DNA from: Reinekea marinisedimentorum | GTDB lineage: Bacteria > Pseudomonadota > Gammaproteobacteria > Pseudomonadales > Natronospirillaceae | Assembly: GCF_004341165.1 (NCBI RefSeq) | Contig: NZ_SLZR01000004.1 | Coordinates: 124,001 to 188,000 of the forward strand | Direction: 5' to 3' | DNA length: 64,000 bases | Part shown: positions 43,920 through 55,656 of the stretch, piece by piece | Position numbering within the stretch: position 1 is the first letter of the stretch | Layout: each line of letters begins with the position of its first letter | Made by a program: the position numbers and the translations under genes | The notes under the pieces: model-generated | Databases searched by the model: none | Told to the model about the DNA's origin: nothing | What the model saw: only the letters and a program-made list of their open reading frames with translations

Positions 43920-46226
43920 TTATTTTTTTGTGTCATCAATATCAGCAAACGGGTCATCGCCATCCAGGGCTAAATCCAGGTCTGCCAGATCATCATCGAT
44001 ACTGCTGATATCAAACAGCTCTTCTTCCTCTGTTTCCGGCTCTGGCGCGGGCTCTTCAGCGTCCAGTAGCGCCTCCGGCAGGGTGTCATCGAGCATGTCT
44101 TCCATCGCTGGGTTCGGTGCCTGTGTATTTTTTGGCGGTGGCGGCGGACGGTTGTCAGACATGATGGCATCAATTTCAGCATCGCTGAGAGACTGCGGCT
44201 CTGCTTCTGTGTCGGCTTCAGGCTCAGGCGCAGCCTCGGGCTCAGGCTGCAAAACGGAGAGATCCAAATCATCCGGGCTTTCTTCATCCGGCATATCCAG
44301 ATCAAGATCCGGGTCCGGGCCTGGCACAGTGCCCACATCGGCCAGCGAATCTTCGCCGACCAGAAAATCCGGCTCAGCACTCTTCAGCTCGCGACGGCTC
44401 TCAAACCATCGATAACCCAAATAGCCAACACCCAGCACAAGGGCACCGGCCACACTGAGCAGCAGGTAGGTAAGCCAGGAGACCGGCTCAGAAACCGGAA
44501 TAGTCTGCGTTTGACCTTGCGGTGCCGTCGGGGAGGCCTGTTCATCGCCGGGCTCGGTGACCGTCAGCTCCGGCTGCAACTCTTCAAACTCCGGCATGGG
44601 CTCTTTAATAAATTCAGTGCCAGTCATGGCTGTTTCCGCCATCAGTGGTAGCCGGTTCATAGCGGCAGCCTGAGTTTGAATCATACCGGGCACAGCCATG
44701 GGTGGCAGCGTAAACAGCTGCTCTTCCGGCTCAAGTTGCGTGCGCAGGCCAGCCGCCTGTATCAGCTGACCACTGAGCTTCACCTGATATTGACCATCGG
44801 GCTTATCAAACGGCAGCCGCCAGTACCAGTAGCCGCCATCGTGCTGAACGAAGACTTCAGACATCATTTGACCGCTCTGCTCATAAAGAGCCAAGGCTTT
44901 CAGACTTTCAACATCGAGGAAGCGGTTGGTGTAAAGGCGCCATTCATAGGCGTTTTCGAGCATCAGTACTTCGGTCATGTACGGCTCAATGGCGTGTAAT
45001 TGCCGGGTAAGGCTGCGGCTGAAGGTGCCACCATCGACGTTCAACTTCACCTCACGGATGTTCATGGAGTGCTCTGCCGGCAGCGATGCATGAATGACCT
45101 GATCGGTCTGGTGAACCGGCACACTGGCACCCTCTACCATCATCATCACGTTGATGTGCTCCGGCATGGCCATCAGGATCGAACGCCCGCGATTGTCTTT
45201 CAGGCTCGCTTCCAGGGTTACGCTCGCACCCTCAGCCACACTGCTCTGATCCGGCCTTACCCAATTGAGCTCAATATCTGCATACTGCTGAATCTCGCTG
45301 GCTTCAACGCCCTTCACCTGCCATTCGCCCGCTTCAGGTTGGCTGACCGTCACCTGGCTCATGCCCGCATAAACCTGCCAGCGCTGTTTGGCCGGGGCCA
45401 CAGCTGAGGTTTCCTGCCCGGAAGGCGCTACCAGTATCGCCGCGCCGGAAGAGTGCTTCACCGTCACGGTCAGCTCTTCTATATCGGCATCAACTCTGAA
45501 CCGGTTGGCAGCACTGACAGCCGGATTAGAGCCTGATGTTGCGGCTCTGCTATTCGAAGCACTGACCGATGACACGTTAAACAAGGCGTCCACAAACGCT
45601 TCCGGGTTTTCAACGCGGTAATATTTGCCTCCGGTTTCTGTCGAAAGCTGTTTCAGCAGGTCGTGATCGGCATCATCGGAAAGCGCGACTGTGTGAATCT
45701 TCGCATTTGCGCCCCGGTACAAGGGTATCAACTGGTTGATCACCCGGGTGCGCTCTACCCGGTTCACTTCCGCATTTGGTGCGATATCCACTTCGCCGTC
45801 GGTGATCAGAATCACCTCAACATCGTTTTCAAAGCCAGGAAACCGGAAATCGTAGGCGGCCTTCTCCAGCACTCCGCCAATATTGGTGCGGGTCGCGGGC
45901 GCACCCAAGTTCTGGATTTCTGCCCGCGCCGTTCTGCGCCAGCTATTGTTGACGGTTTCGTGTGGCACCAGCAGGTTGATGTACTGGCCAAAGGTCCAAA
46001 TAGCGGCGCGGTCACCTGCAGGGATTGTGTCGACCAGCTGGTAAAGCGCTTCGCGGCGATGATTTTCGGGGTCGTGCTGCGCCATGCTCTGGGAAACATC
46101 CAACAGAATGCGGATATCGGCAGCCTGCGCTGCAGTCGCTCCCAGGCACAATACCCAGCCGAACAGCAGCATCGCCATCGGCCTGAAAAGCGCGCCGCTG
46201 TTATAATTTGAATGTTTACTCATCAT
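43920..46226 (-). CDS. TIGR03503-type vWA-domain membrane protein
   Basis: 768 residues. The signal peptide ends at AQAAD (about 36). A vWA domain follows (about 37-220) with MIDAS DVSQSMAQHD, TNIGG and ITDGEVD. A long beta-rich periplasmic region (about 225-560), one transmembrane helix (about 582-607) and a strongly acidic, Pro/Asp/Glu-rich cytoplasmic tail of about 160 residues come next. The layout fits the conserved hypothetical family TIGR03503 of marine gammaproteobacteria; function unknown. Two consecutive ATGs are possible starts; AGGGG spacing favours the second slightly. Confidence 0.78.
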   Translation of the reverse strand: MMSKHSNYNSGALFRPMAMLLFGWVLCLGATAAQAADIRILLDVSQSMAQHDPENHRREALYQLVDTIPAGDRAAIWTFGQYINLLVPHETVNNSWRRTARAEIQNLGAPATRTNIGGVLEKAAYDFRFPGFENDVEVILITDGEVDIAPNAEVNRVERTRVINQLIPLYRGANAKIHTVALSDDADHDLLKQLSTETGGKYYRVENPEAFVDALFNVSSVSASNSRAATSGSNPAVSAANRFRVDADIEELTVTVKHSSGAAILVAPSGQETSAVAPAKQRWQVYAGMSQVTVSQPEAGEWQVKGVEASEIQQYADIELNWVRPDQSSVAEGASVTLEASLKDNRGRSILMAMPEHINVMMMVEGASVPVHQTDQVIHASLPAEHSMNIREVKLNVDGGTFSRSLTRQLHAIEPYMTEVLMLENAYEWRLYTNRFLDVESLKALALYEQSGQMMSEVFVQHDGGYWYWRLPFDKPDGQYQVKLSGQLIQAAGLRTQLEPEEQLFTLPPMAVPGMIQTQAAAMNRLPLMAETAMTGTEFIKEPMPEFEELQPELTVTEPGDEQASPTAPQGQTQTIPVSEPVSWLTYLLLSVAGALVLGVGYLGYRWFESRRELKSAEPDFLVGEDSLADVGTVPGPDPDLDLDMPDEESPDDLDLSVLQPEPEAAPEPEADTEAEPQSLSDAEIDAIMSDNRPPPPPKNTQAPNPAMEDMLDDTLPEALLDAEEPAPEPETEEEELFDISSIDDDLADLDLALDGDDPFADIDDTKK

Positions 46227-46313
46227 TACCCCTGAATTGAATCGCTACCGCTCACTCTGATAAATCGGCACCTATTGCTTCAACTGTAGTCTTTTTTTCT
46301 GAAATACAGATAC

Positions 46314-46339
46314 AAAAACGCCCCGTTTTAACGAGGCGT
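46314..46339 (-). terminator. Intrinsic terminator upstream of the vWA gene
   Basis: ACGCCCCGTT and AACGAGGCGT arms (one mismatch) with a 2-nt apex and a TTTTT run on the minus strand (46318-46314). It ends transcripts of the small membrane-protein gene. Confidence 0.8.
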
Positions 46340-46370
46340 TTAAGCAGATCAGGGGTTATTGCCGTACCTT

Positions 46371-46739
46371 TCAGCCGGCACCGTTAGCTTCCGGGTCGCT
46401 ATCGGCATCGGGTTCATCATTCCGCTTCAGCTGGCGGATCTTCAGAATAATGGCCAGGAAAACAATCACCACACTGCCAGCGACTATGGCGGCGATCATC
46501 GGCCGCAGAATCTCCAGCGCATCGGCCATTCCAAGATCCAGAAAATCAAACGCCGCGACAATAATAGCCGGCGCGTAATAGACCTCCGGTTCTGTCCCCT
46601 GCCAGGGCGTCAGCACAACGCAGAAGTAGATCCAGGTAATCCACCAGCGCAATGGCCGCCACGGAAGATAGGAGGTGATCTTCCAGATACAAAGCCAGAA
46701 CCCGAGAAAGCCGGCAAAGTAAAACAGCGCCGCTTTCAT
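46371..46739 (-). CDS. Small membrane protein of unknown function
   Basis: 122 residues from the ATG at 46739, which has AGGA eight bases upstream; an earlier in-frame start at 46760 is possible. Two N-terminal hydrophobic helices, a Trp-rich stretch (WRPLRWWITWIYFC), a third helix (about 85-105) and a charged, Asp/Glu-rich tail. Not recognised. It lies between ycgN and the vWA gene, separated from the latter by a terminator. Confidence 0.7.
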   Translation of the reverse strand: MKAALFYFAGFLGFWLCIWKITSYLPWRPLRWWITWIYFCVVLTPWQGTEPEVYYAPAIIVAAFDFLDLGMADALEILRPMIAAIVAGSVVIVFLAIILKIRQLKRNDEPDADSDPEANGAG

Positions 46740-46808
46740 GTATAAATCCTGATAAACCATGAGTTTCCCCAGTGTGGCTTTAAGCCATTAAGTTAAGTAA
46801 TTCAGCAA

Positions 46809-47249
46809 CTATTGATTATCGATAACGTAATCTTGCCAGTCTTCTTCCGGCACTTCGTTGTCTTTGACTAAATCCATATGCTGCACCGAAATATTTACCG
46901 CATGAATGATATCCGGGTCGCCACACACCAGCGGGTGCCAGGCCGGTAAATCGCGGCCTTCGGCCAAAATACGGTAAGCACAGGTTGAAGGCAGCCAGAA
47001 GAAATTCTCGACATCGGAAGGCTTCAGCCAGACGCAGTTCGGCACCAGTTCATGGCGGTTCTGATACTCCGAGCATTTGCAGTCGTCGGTCATGTAGCGA
47101 CAGATCACCGAGGTGTAATACACCATACCGTCTTCTTCGTCTTCCAGCTTCTGCAAACAGCACTTGCCGCAACCATCGCACAGAGATTCCCATTCTGTCT
47201 GAGACATCTCCTGCAATGTTTTATGCTTCCAGAACACCCGATCAGCCAT
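46809..47249 (-). CDS. ycgN: YcgN/UPF0260 family Cys-cluster protein
   Basis: 146 residues. Cysteine pairs CDGCGKCC, DDCKCSEY, the WLPSTCAYR segment and VCGDP follow the UPF0260 pattern, a YkgJ-like putative metal- or Fe-S-binding fold with no proven function. The start at 47249 matches family length; the frame is open further upstream but overlaps ycgL. It overlaps ycgL by 8 bp, as in the pseudomonad rnd-ycgL-ycgN order. Confidence 0.88.
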   Translation of the reverse strand: MADRVFWKHKTLQEMSQTEWESLCDGCGKCCLQKLEDEEDGMVYYTSVICRYMTDDCKCSEYQNRHELVPNCVWLKPSDVENFFWLPSTCAYRILAEGRDLPAWHPLVCGDPDIIHAVNISVQHMDLVKDNEVPEEDWQDYVIDNQ

Positions 47250-47535
47250 GATCCGAATAACCCTTTTCCCGGTACAAATCCAACAAGTAGTCTTCTTTTG
47301 GCGGTGGCAGCTGCAGGTAGAAGCCCTTCTCTTCGATACTTTCCAGCACTTTCGCTGCATCGGCCCGGGCCAGTTTTTTATCTTCGGTCAACAGCATATC
47401 CATCGCGGTAATGCCGCGGCCAAACAGTTCTTTCAGAGCATCCGGCAGGCCATCAAAGGCATCCTTCTTGCGCATATAAAGATATGTTTCCGGCGATTTG
47501 GACGAACGGTATACCCTAACAACTTCTCGTTTCAA
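47242..47535 (-). CDS. ycgL: YcgL domain protein
   Basis: 97 residues, single YcgL domain (VVRVYRSSKSPETYLYMRKKD, GFYLQLPPPKEDYLLD). Function unknown; the fold is small alpha/beta. I choose the TTG at 47535 because AGGA lies seven bases upstream and relatives in Pseudomonas begin at the same place (KR-x-YRSSKR). A GTG at 47565 would overlap the rnd stop and has no ribosome site. Confidence 0.82.
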   Translation of the reverse strand: MKREVVRVYRSSKSPETYLYMRKKDAFDGLPDALKELFGRGITAMDMLLTEDKKLARADAAKVLESIEEKGFYLQLPPPKEDYLLDLYREKGYSDHG

Positions 47536-47552
47536 TGCAGTTCCTACCCGGG

Positions 47553-48689
47553 TTATGTGCCCCACTGGGCACTTAAAAGCTCATTAACAGGTGCCAGCAG
47601 AATTTGTCCCCGCCAGCCGTTGAACACATCCGGCGCACGGTACTGACCATCCCGGCAACCACTGCGCAACCAACTTTCCAGCTGCTTACGCTTGGCCAAA
47701 ACTTCTGCCGGTATATTATGCTGATCCGCCAACTGACTGATGCGTTCACGAACCTTCTTCAACAGCTCGGATTGATCGGCCGGCAAGGGGCCATCGATTC
47801 GCTCTGGCCACTGCTGGCGGTTTATTGTTTCTGCTGTTTTCAGAATCTGCATAATCGCATCGCCATACAGGCGAATCTTACGCGGATTCAATTTTAACCG
47901 GTGTTGCAGGTCGCCTTTGGTCGACGGCATGCGCTCCACAATCTGGATCAGTTCTTTATCCTGCAGAATGCGGCCGCGGTTGCAGTTTTCCTGACGGGCC
48001 TTGCGTTCGCGCCAGGCTGCGAGTTCTTTCAGTGCAAACAGCGATACACCCTTGAGTTTCCAGCCACCGCGCAATTTTAAGTAATACTGATCAGGCTCGG
48101 CAGGCAGATTGTTCAGAATCTGCCGCTCGCTGTCTTCAGCAACCCAATCGTAGCGCTCAATATTCTTCAGTTGCTCAGCCAGCTCACCATAAATGCGGTA
48201 CAGCCAGAATACGTCGGCCGCCGCATATTCACACTGCTTATTGGTGAGCGGTCTGGCCAGCCAGTCACTGCGGGTGGCGTCTTTATCAATTTGCTCGCCA
48301 AACAGGCCTTCAACCAGCTTGGCATAGCTGACCTGAAGCGGGTAACCCAACAGCGCCGCAGCGATTTGGGTATCAAACACATTGCACAGCAGCACGCCGA
48401 CACTGTGTTTTATCACCTCTGAATCTTCTGAAAGAGAGTGAAACACCTTGGTAATGTCAGGGTTTGTCAGCACCTGCTGTAACGGCCGCCAATCCTGAAT
48501 ATCCAATGGATCGACCAGCCAGACGGTATCTTCAATACAAACCTGAATCAGGCCAAGGTTGGCGTGAAAGGTTTCTGTACGTACAAATTCGGTATCAATC
48601 GCAATTACTGAAGACTGCTGCCACTGCTGGCACACCAGAGCGAGTTGCTGATCCCCCTGCACCCAGATGAAAGGATCACTTCTGCTCAA
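47553..48689 (-). CDS. rnd: Ribonuclease D
   Basis: 378 residues, 3'-5' exoribonuclease that trims tRNA and other small RNA 3' ends. DEDD motifs: IAIDTEFVR (ExoI), VFHSLSEDSEVIKH (ExoII) and QCEYAAADVFWLYRIY (ExoIII), followed by an HRDC domain (ALKELAAWRERKARQENCNRGRILQDKEL). Starts inside the end of recR (14-bp overlap). Confidence 0.95.
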   Translation of the reverse strand: MSRSDPFIWVQGDQQLALVCQQWQQSSVIAIDTEFVRTETFHANLGLIQVCIEDTVWLVDPLDIQDWRPLQQVLTNPDITKVFHSLSEDSEVIKHSVGVLLCNVFDTQIAAALLGYPLQVSYAKLVEGLFGEQIDKDATRSDWLARPLTNKQCEYAAADVFWLYRIYGELAEQLKNIERYDWVAEDSERQILNNLPAEPDQYYLKLRGGWKLKGVSLFALKELAAWRERKARQENCNRGRILQDKELIQIVERMPSTKGDLQHRLKLNPRKIRLYGDAIMQILKTAETINRQQWPERIDGPLPADQSELLKKVRERISQLADQHNIPAEVLAKRKQLESWLRSGCRDGQYRAPDVFNGWRGQILLAPVNELLSAQWGT

Positions 48690-49287
48690 TGTTTATCTCC
48701 CTTTTGTGTTCAATGGCGCTGACCAGATGACGGCTTTCGGCCTGATCGAGACTGCCATTTTTAAGATGAGCAACCATTGCCCGGCTGCATTTCACGTTTA
48801 ATCCCTTAAGCTGTTCGGTGATGTAATAGATGGTCGCTTCCGACTCCATCTGGTCATCCAGAACGAACATAATCTCTTCAATGGATTCGGCTTTAACCTT
48901 ATCGACCAGATCGAACACGCCCAGCTGCTCAGGGCCGACAGCATCCATCGGCGAAAGCACGCCATGCAGCACGAAGTAGCGACCAGTAAAACGGTTGGAC
49001 ATTTCAATGGCCGAGCGGTCAGCGTCGTTGGCAACCACACACACCAGTTTGGTATTGCGGTCGGTACTTTCACAAACCGGGCACACCGGAAGTTCTGTCA
49101 GTGTTCGGCATGAAGGGCAGCGATGCACTTTTTCCAGCGCATCTGCCAGCGAGTGGCTCAATTGCCGGGCCGAGTCGGTATCGCGCTCCAACAGGTACAA
49201 CGCCATGCGCGTTGCCGAGCGGGTTCCGATGCCGGGCAGCAATTGCAAAGCACGGATCAGTTCTTCAGTTGCGGGTGTGTATGCCAT
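48676..49287 (-). CDS. recR: Recombination mediator RecR
   Basis: 203 residues, RecFOR pathway. An N-terminal helix-hairpin-helix (LQLLPGIGTRSATRMALYLL), a four-Cys zinc finger (CPSCRTLTELPVCPVC) and a Toprim domain (LVCVVANDADRSAIE) are present. It loads RecA at gapped DNA with RecO. In the conserved dnaX-ybaB-recR cluster. Confidence 0.96.
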   Translation of the reverse strand: MAYTPATEELIRALQLLPGIGTRSATRMALYLLERDTDSARQLSHSLADALEKVHRCPSCRTLTELPVCPVCESTDRNTKLVCVVANDADRSAIEMSNRFTGRYFVLHGVLSPMDAVGPEQLGVFDLVDKVKAESIEEIMFVLDDQMESEATIYYITEQLKGLNVKCSRAMVAHLKNGSLDQAESRHLVSAIEHKREINIEQK

Positions 49288-49311
49288 GATTCAGTCGTTT
49301 GAGTTCAGTAT

Positions 49312-49638
49312 TCAGAATGGCAGTTTCATGCCCGGTGGCAAACCCATACCGGCAGTCACTGAAGCCATCTTTTCCTGGCTCTGGGTTTCAATTTTGCGCA
49401 CGGCATCATTTACCGCAGCGGCGAGTAAATCTTCCAGCAGGTCTTTTTCTTCACTCATCAGCGAGTCATCAATCGATACCTTGCGGACATCGTGACGGCC
49501 AGTCATAACCACTGAGATCAGGCCTGCGCCAGCTTCACCGGTCACTTCCATGTTGGCTACTTCTTCCTGCATCTGCTGCATTTTTTCCTGCATTTTCTGG
49601 GCTTGTTTCATCATGTTGCCCATGCCGCCTTTCATCAT
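49312..49638 (-). CDS. ybaB: YbaB/EbfC-family nucleoid-associated protein
   Basis: 108 residues. A Met/Gln-rich helical N-terminus ([23 protein letters not shown]) and the family core [15 protein letters not shown]. These proteins form dimers that bind DNA. Lies 3 bp after dnaX and 24 bp before recR. Confidence 0.94.
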   Translation of the reverse strand: MMKGGMGNMMKQAQKMQEKMQQMQEEVANMEVTGEAGAGLISVVMTGRHDVRKVSIDDSLMSEEKDLLEDLLAAAVNDAVRKIETQSQEKMASVTAGMGLPPGMKLPF

Positions 49639-49641
49639 TAC

Positions 49642-51672
<2,031 letters not shown>

Positions 51673-51831
51673 AGGAATTCAGTTCTAAATTTGCTAAGCG
51701 CGTATCCTAACTATGATTACCGGCCTCTACCAGTCCTGAAATGAACCAAGCCCGCAAAAAGCCAAAGAAAACAAAAAGTTAGATTGCTGAAGCAAAAACG
51801 GATCAATGACTGCAATGCCTTTGCCGATCAC

Positions 51832-52470
51832 TTAGCCACCCGCAGTTAAAGCCTGCTGCACCAGCGGCAGTACGTTCTGTAGAATGATGGGCTGAGCTTC
51901 CGCGGTGGGGTGAAGACCATCGCTTTGCATCAGGGAAGGCTCCAGAGCGACACCTTCAAGCAAAAAAGGCAGGTAAGCACTGCCGGATGCCAGCGCAACA
52001 TTTTCAAAGGCTTTAAAGAACGGCTCGGTATAACGCTTACCAAAGTTGGGTGGCAAATGGGTGCCCACCACGATTACGCTGGCCCCCATGTTCTGGCTCA
52101 TGGTAACCATAGCCTCCAGGTTCTGCTGCATCATGGTCACCGGAAAACCTCGCAGGCCGTCATTTGCGCCCAGTTCCAGAATAAGGATATCCGGCTTCAC
52201 ACTGCTGAGCAGAACCGGTAAGCGCTCCAGGCCGCCACGGGTGGTTTCACCGCTGATGCTGGTATTGAGCACCTCATGTTCCGGCTGAAGCGCCTGCGTC
52301 AACAGCGCCACCCAGCTCTCTTGCGGGTTAATACCGTAACCGGCTGAAAGGCTGTCGCCGTGAACCAAAATGGTTTGCGCCTGACTAAGCTGAGTAAAGT
52401 GGCACAGAAACACCGCCAGAAACAAACCGTACATCGGCTTCAGCCGTAATTTAGAAATTTGGAATCGCAT
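51832..52470 (-). CDS. tesA: TesA: multifunctional acyl-CoA thioesterase I / lysophospholipase L1
   Basis: About 212 residues from the ATG at 52470. Signal peptide (LFLAVFLCHFTQLSQAQ) for the periplasm and SGNH blocks VHGDSLSAGYG, SGETTRGG, LGANDGLRG and SDGLHPTAEAQP. Hydrolyses acyl-CoA, lysophospholipids and other esters. An upstream in-frame ATG at 52494 would overlap the divergent ybbA start. Divergent tesA/ybbA-ybbP order is conserved. Confidence 0.92.
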   Translation of the reverse strand: MRFQISKLRLKPMYGLFLAVFLCHFTQLSQAQTILVHGDSLSAGYGINPQESWVALLTQALQPEHEVLNTSISGETTRGGLERLPVLLSSVKPDILILELGANDGLRGFPVTMMQQNLEAMVTMSQNMGASVIVVGTHLPPNFGKRYTEPFFKAFENVALASGSAYLPFLLEGVALEPSLMQSDGLHPTAEAQPIILQNVLPLVQQALTAGG

Positions 52471-52474
52471 AGTT

Positions 52475-53158
52475 ATGAACAGCCCAGTCATCATTCAGAC
52501 CGTCGATCTTAAACAGGTTGTCTCTAATCGAGAAGAGCCCATTGTCATTCTCGATGGCATCAATTTGTCGATACAGAAAGGCGAAACCGTTGCCATTGTT
52601 GGGGTTTCCGGCTCCGGCAAGTCCACCCTGCTGGGTATGCTGGCGGGTTTGGATTACCCCAGCTCCGGCCAGGTACTGATGGCAGGCGAAGACATTACCG
52701 GCCTGGATGAAGAGGCCCGCTCAGAGCTTCGCGGAGAAAAGGTTGGCTTTGTCTTCCAGAATTTTCAGTTGCTACCTGGCCTGACCGCACTGGAGAATGT
52801 CATGCTGCCGATGGAAGTACGCGGTGACCGGGCAGCCAAAGAAAAGGCCAGCCAATGGCTTGAAAAGGTCGGCCTGGCCAAGCGCGCCAGCCACCTGCCT
52901 CAGCAGCTGAGCGGCGGCGAGCAGCAGCGTGTTGCCGTGGCCAGAGCCTTTGCCGGCGAGGCTGACATTTTGTTTGCCGATGAACCCACCGGCAACCTGG
53001 ATACCAAAACCGGCGAACACATTGCCAACCTGCTGTTCGAGCTGAATGAACAACAGGGCACCACGCTGATTCTGGTGACACACGACAACAAACTCGCCAG
53101 CCTCTGTCAGCGACAATTGCGTATGGAATCCGGCCGATTGAGCGAGGTTAGCGCATGA
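52475..53158 (+). CDS. ybbA: ABC transporter ATP-binding protein YbbA (LolD-like)
   Basis: 227 residues of the MacB/LolD class. Walker A GVSGSGKSTLLGM, signature LSGGEQQRVAVARA, Walker B ILFADEPTGNLD. Works with the YbbP permease, with which it overlaps by 4 bp; the complex is thought to act on lipoproteins, lipids or TesA-linked products, but its substrate is unproven. Only four bases separate its ATG from the divergent tesA ATG and no good ribosome site is visible. Confidence 0.93.
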   Translation: MNSPVIIQTVDLKQVVSNREEPIVILDGINLSIQKGETVAIVGVSGSGKSTLLGMLAGLDYPSSGQVLMAGEDITGLDEEARSELRGEKVGFVFQNFQLLPGLTALENVMLPMEVRGDRAAKEKASQWLEKVGLAKRASHLPQQLSGGEQQRVAVARAFAGEADILFADEPTGNLDTKTGEHIANLLFELNEQQGTTLILVTHDNKLASLCQRQLRMESGRLSEVSA

Positions 53159-55656
53159 GCAGAAAGGCAAGCTCACACCTGACCCGCCTTGGCTTAAAGC
53201 TGCTGTGGCGCGACTGGCGCAGCGGTGAATTGAATGTCCTGGTATTCGCACTGGTGGTTGGTGTTGCCACAGTCACCGGGATCGGCCTGTTCGTAGACCG
53301 TATTCAGCGCTCCATTCTCGATGAAGCCAGTACCCTGCTGGCAGCGGATGCACAGATTGGCGGCTCGCAACCCATTCCAACCGAATGGGTAGATCAGGCT
53401 GAACAGCAAGGGCTGGACACTGCCTTTTCCACCTCGTTCAGAGCCATGGCCTTTGGTGGCGAAGGCCGTATGCAGCTCGCCTCCATCAAGGCAGTTTCCG
53501 ATGAGTACCCGCTCAAAGGCGAGCTGGAAATCAGCCAACAGATATTCAGCGAAGGTCAAAAGACCCGAAGCGGCCCGCAACCGGGCGAGGCCTGGGTCAA
53601 TTCGCGTTTACTGGCGGCACTGAACCTCAGCATCGGAGATTCTATCGGCGTGGGTGATGCCGACTTCACCATCGCCCAGGTGCTGTTGAGTGAGCCGGAC
53701 AATTCAGGCGTATTCGCCTCGGTTAACCCCCGGGTAATGATCAGCCAGCAGGATTTAGCCGCAACGGCCGCCGTTCAACCCGGCAGCCGGGTGCGCTATG
53801 AATTACACCTGCTGGGCGATGTTGAGCCCTTCTACGCCCAGTGGCAGCAGCAGGACCACAACCATCACCGCTGGCAAAGCGTTGAAGATGCCAGCGAGCA
53901 GGTTGCCGATACCCTGAGCCGGGCGGAGTCTTTTCTGCTGTTGGCCGGGTCGTTATCAGTCATCCTTTCCGGTGTTGCACTGGCCCTGTCATCCAACCAC
54001 TACGCCCGGCATCAGGCCAGCCACGTTGCCTTACTGAAAACGCTGGGCCTGACCCCGAAAGCAATCACCCGCCTGTACGCCGGCAACCTTACCCTACTGG
54101 CCGTCATGATCGTCATCTGCGCCATCGCGCTGGGCTGGTTGATCCACTGGTTATTTCTGCAGCTGTTTGCGGGACTGCTGCCGCGTGAACTGGTTGAAGC
54201 ATCGGCCAAGCCCTACCTACTGGGTCTGGCGACCGGCATGATCTGCTTTCTCGGCTTCTCACTGCCGCCGATATGGCTACTGAGAAACACGCCGCCCGCC
54301 AAAGCCCTGCGCAGCCAGGAAGCCGGCGGTCAACTGACGCAATTGAAGGCGACCCTGCTCGGCATCGTTGCCGTTATCGGGCTGATCTACCTCTATTCGC
54401 AGAGCCTGCTGATTACCACCGTACTGTTTGGCGCGGGTGTCATTGCCATCTTTGGTGTCGCCGTTTTAGCGCGCGCTCTTATTGTGCTTGCCCGCCGATC
54501 GGCTTCACGCTTAGGGCCTATCTGGCGAATTGGTCTTGCCAGTGTGCAGCGAAACCAGGCGCAGAACTCTTACCAGATCATGATATTTTCGGTCGCCTTT
54601 CTGCTACTGTTTGTTCTGATTCTTGTGCGAACCAGCCTGGTTTCAGAGTGGCAGCAGCAACTGCCGGAAGGTACACCCAACCACTTTGCCTTCAATATTT
54701 TTCAATCGGAACGCGACTCTATTGAACAGATACTGACGGATAACGGCGTCGACACTCAGGCGTTCTACCCTATGTCACGCGGCCGGTTAGTGCAGGTAGA
54801 CGGTGAGGAAATCAGCGAACGCATTGAGCGCCTGCAGCCCCGCGGCGACGATTATCAGCGCGAACTGAACATCACCTGGACAACAACACTTGCCGACGAC
54901 AACGAAGTCATAGAGGGCGACTGGTTTACCGAAGCCGATACCTCACAAAACCTGATATCCGTTGAGCAGGATTTCGCCGAAGGTTTGGGTATTGAGTTGG
55001 GCAGCGAACTGCAGTTTTCCTTTGGCGGCCAGTCTGTCAGCGCCACGGTAAAAAGCATCCGCACCGTTCAATGGGACAGCATGGCACCCAACTTCTATGT
55101 CATCTTTTCCTCACCGGTACTTGCAGGCAGCGGCGCCGCTTATCTGACCAGCTTCTATCTGGACGCTGAACAAAAACCGGCGCTGGTGGATATTCTTCAG
55201 GCGCACCCCACCGTTTCAGTGATCGAGGTCGACATCATCATTGCCCGTATTCAGGCCATTGTTGGCCAGGTAACCCGAGCCATTGAGTTCATCCTGAGCC
55301 TGACCCTGGTGAGCGGATTAGTGGTACTGATCGCCAGCATTCAGGCCACCATTGATGAACGCATGCGCGAAAGCGCCATGCTGCGGGCATTGGGTGCCAA
55401 ACAGAAAATGGTGCTGGGCGCACTGGCCATCGAATTTCTGTTTATCGGCGCCATTGCAGGGTTCTTAGGTGCGCTCGGTGCCCAAGTAGCACTCTACTTC
55501 CTGCAGACAGAATTGTTCGGCATGGACTTCAACCCGAACGGGCTGGTGTTTGCACTTGGCCCGGTTGTAGGGGCGGTGATTATTGGTTTGGTAGGATTGG
55601 TTTCGACCAGGAAAGTGGTCAGGGTGGCACCGCTGACAATTTTGCGCGGGACTTAG
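53155..55656 (+). CDS. ybbP: FtsX-like ABC permease YbbP
   Basis: 833 residues. One N-terminal helix (about 20-42), a large periplasmic domain, then membrane helices in two FtsX-like blocks (about 260-440 and 710-830) with a second periplasmic domain between. The C-terminal FtsX motif is clear (TIDERMRESAMLRALGAKQKMVLGALAIEFLFIG). Mechanotransmission-type permease; overlaps ybbA by 4 bp. Confidence 0.93.
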   Translation: MSRKASSHLTRLGLKLLWRDWRSGELNVLVFALVVGVATVTGIGLFVDRIQRSILDEASTLLAADAQIGGSQPIPTEWVDQAEQQGLDTAFSTSFRAMAFGGEGRMQLASIKAVSDEYPLKGELEISQQIFSEGQKTRSGPQPGEAWVNSRLLAALNLSIGDSIGVGDADFTIAQVLLSEPDNSGVFASVNPRVMISQQDLAATAAVQPGSRVRYELHLLGDVEPFYAQWQQQDHNHHRWQSVEDASEQVADTLSRAESFLLLAGSLSVILSGVALALSSNHYARHQASHVALLKTLGLTPKAITRLYAGNLTLLAVMIVICAIALGWLIHWLFLQLFAGLLPRELVEASAKPYLLGLATGMICFLGFSLPPIWLLRNTPPAKALRSQEAGGQLTQLKATLLGIVAVIGLIYLYSQSLLITTVLFGAGVIAIFGVAVLARALIVLARRSASRLGPIWRIGLASVQRNQAQNSYQIMIFSVAFLLLFVLILVRTSLVSEWQQQLPEGTPNHFAFNIFQSERDSIEQILTDNGVDTQAFYPMSRGRLVQVDGEEISERIERLQPRGDDYQRELNITWTTTLADDNEVIEGDWFTEADTSQNLISVEQDFAEGLGIELGSELQFSFGGQSVSATVKSIRTVQWDSMAPNFYVIFSSPVLAGSGAAYLTSFYLDAEQKPALVDILQAHPTVSVIEVDIIIARIQAIVGQVTRAIEFILSLTLVSGLVVLIASIQATIDERMRESAMLRALGAKQKMVLGALAIEFLFIGAIAGFLGALGAQVALYFLQTELFGMDFNPNGLVFALGPVVGAVIIGLVGLVSTRKVVRVAPLTILRGT

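Noticed and set aside
47250-47360. Longer start for ycgN
   Set aside because: The extra 37 residues would overlap most of ycgL and are not in the family; the ATG at 47249 fits family length.
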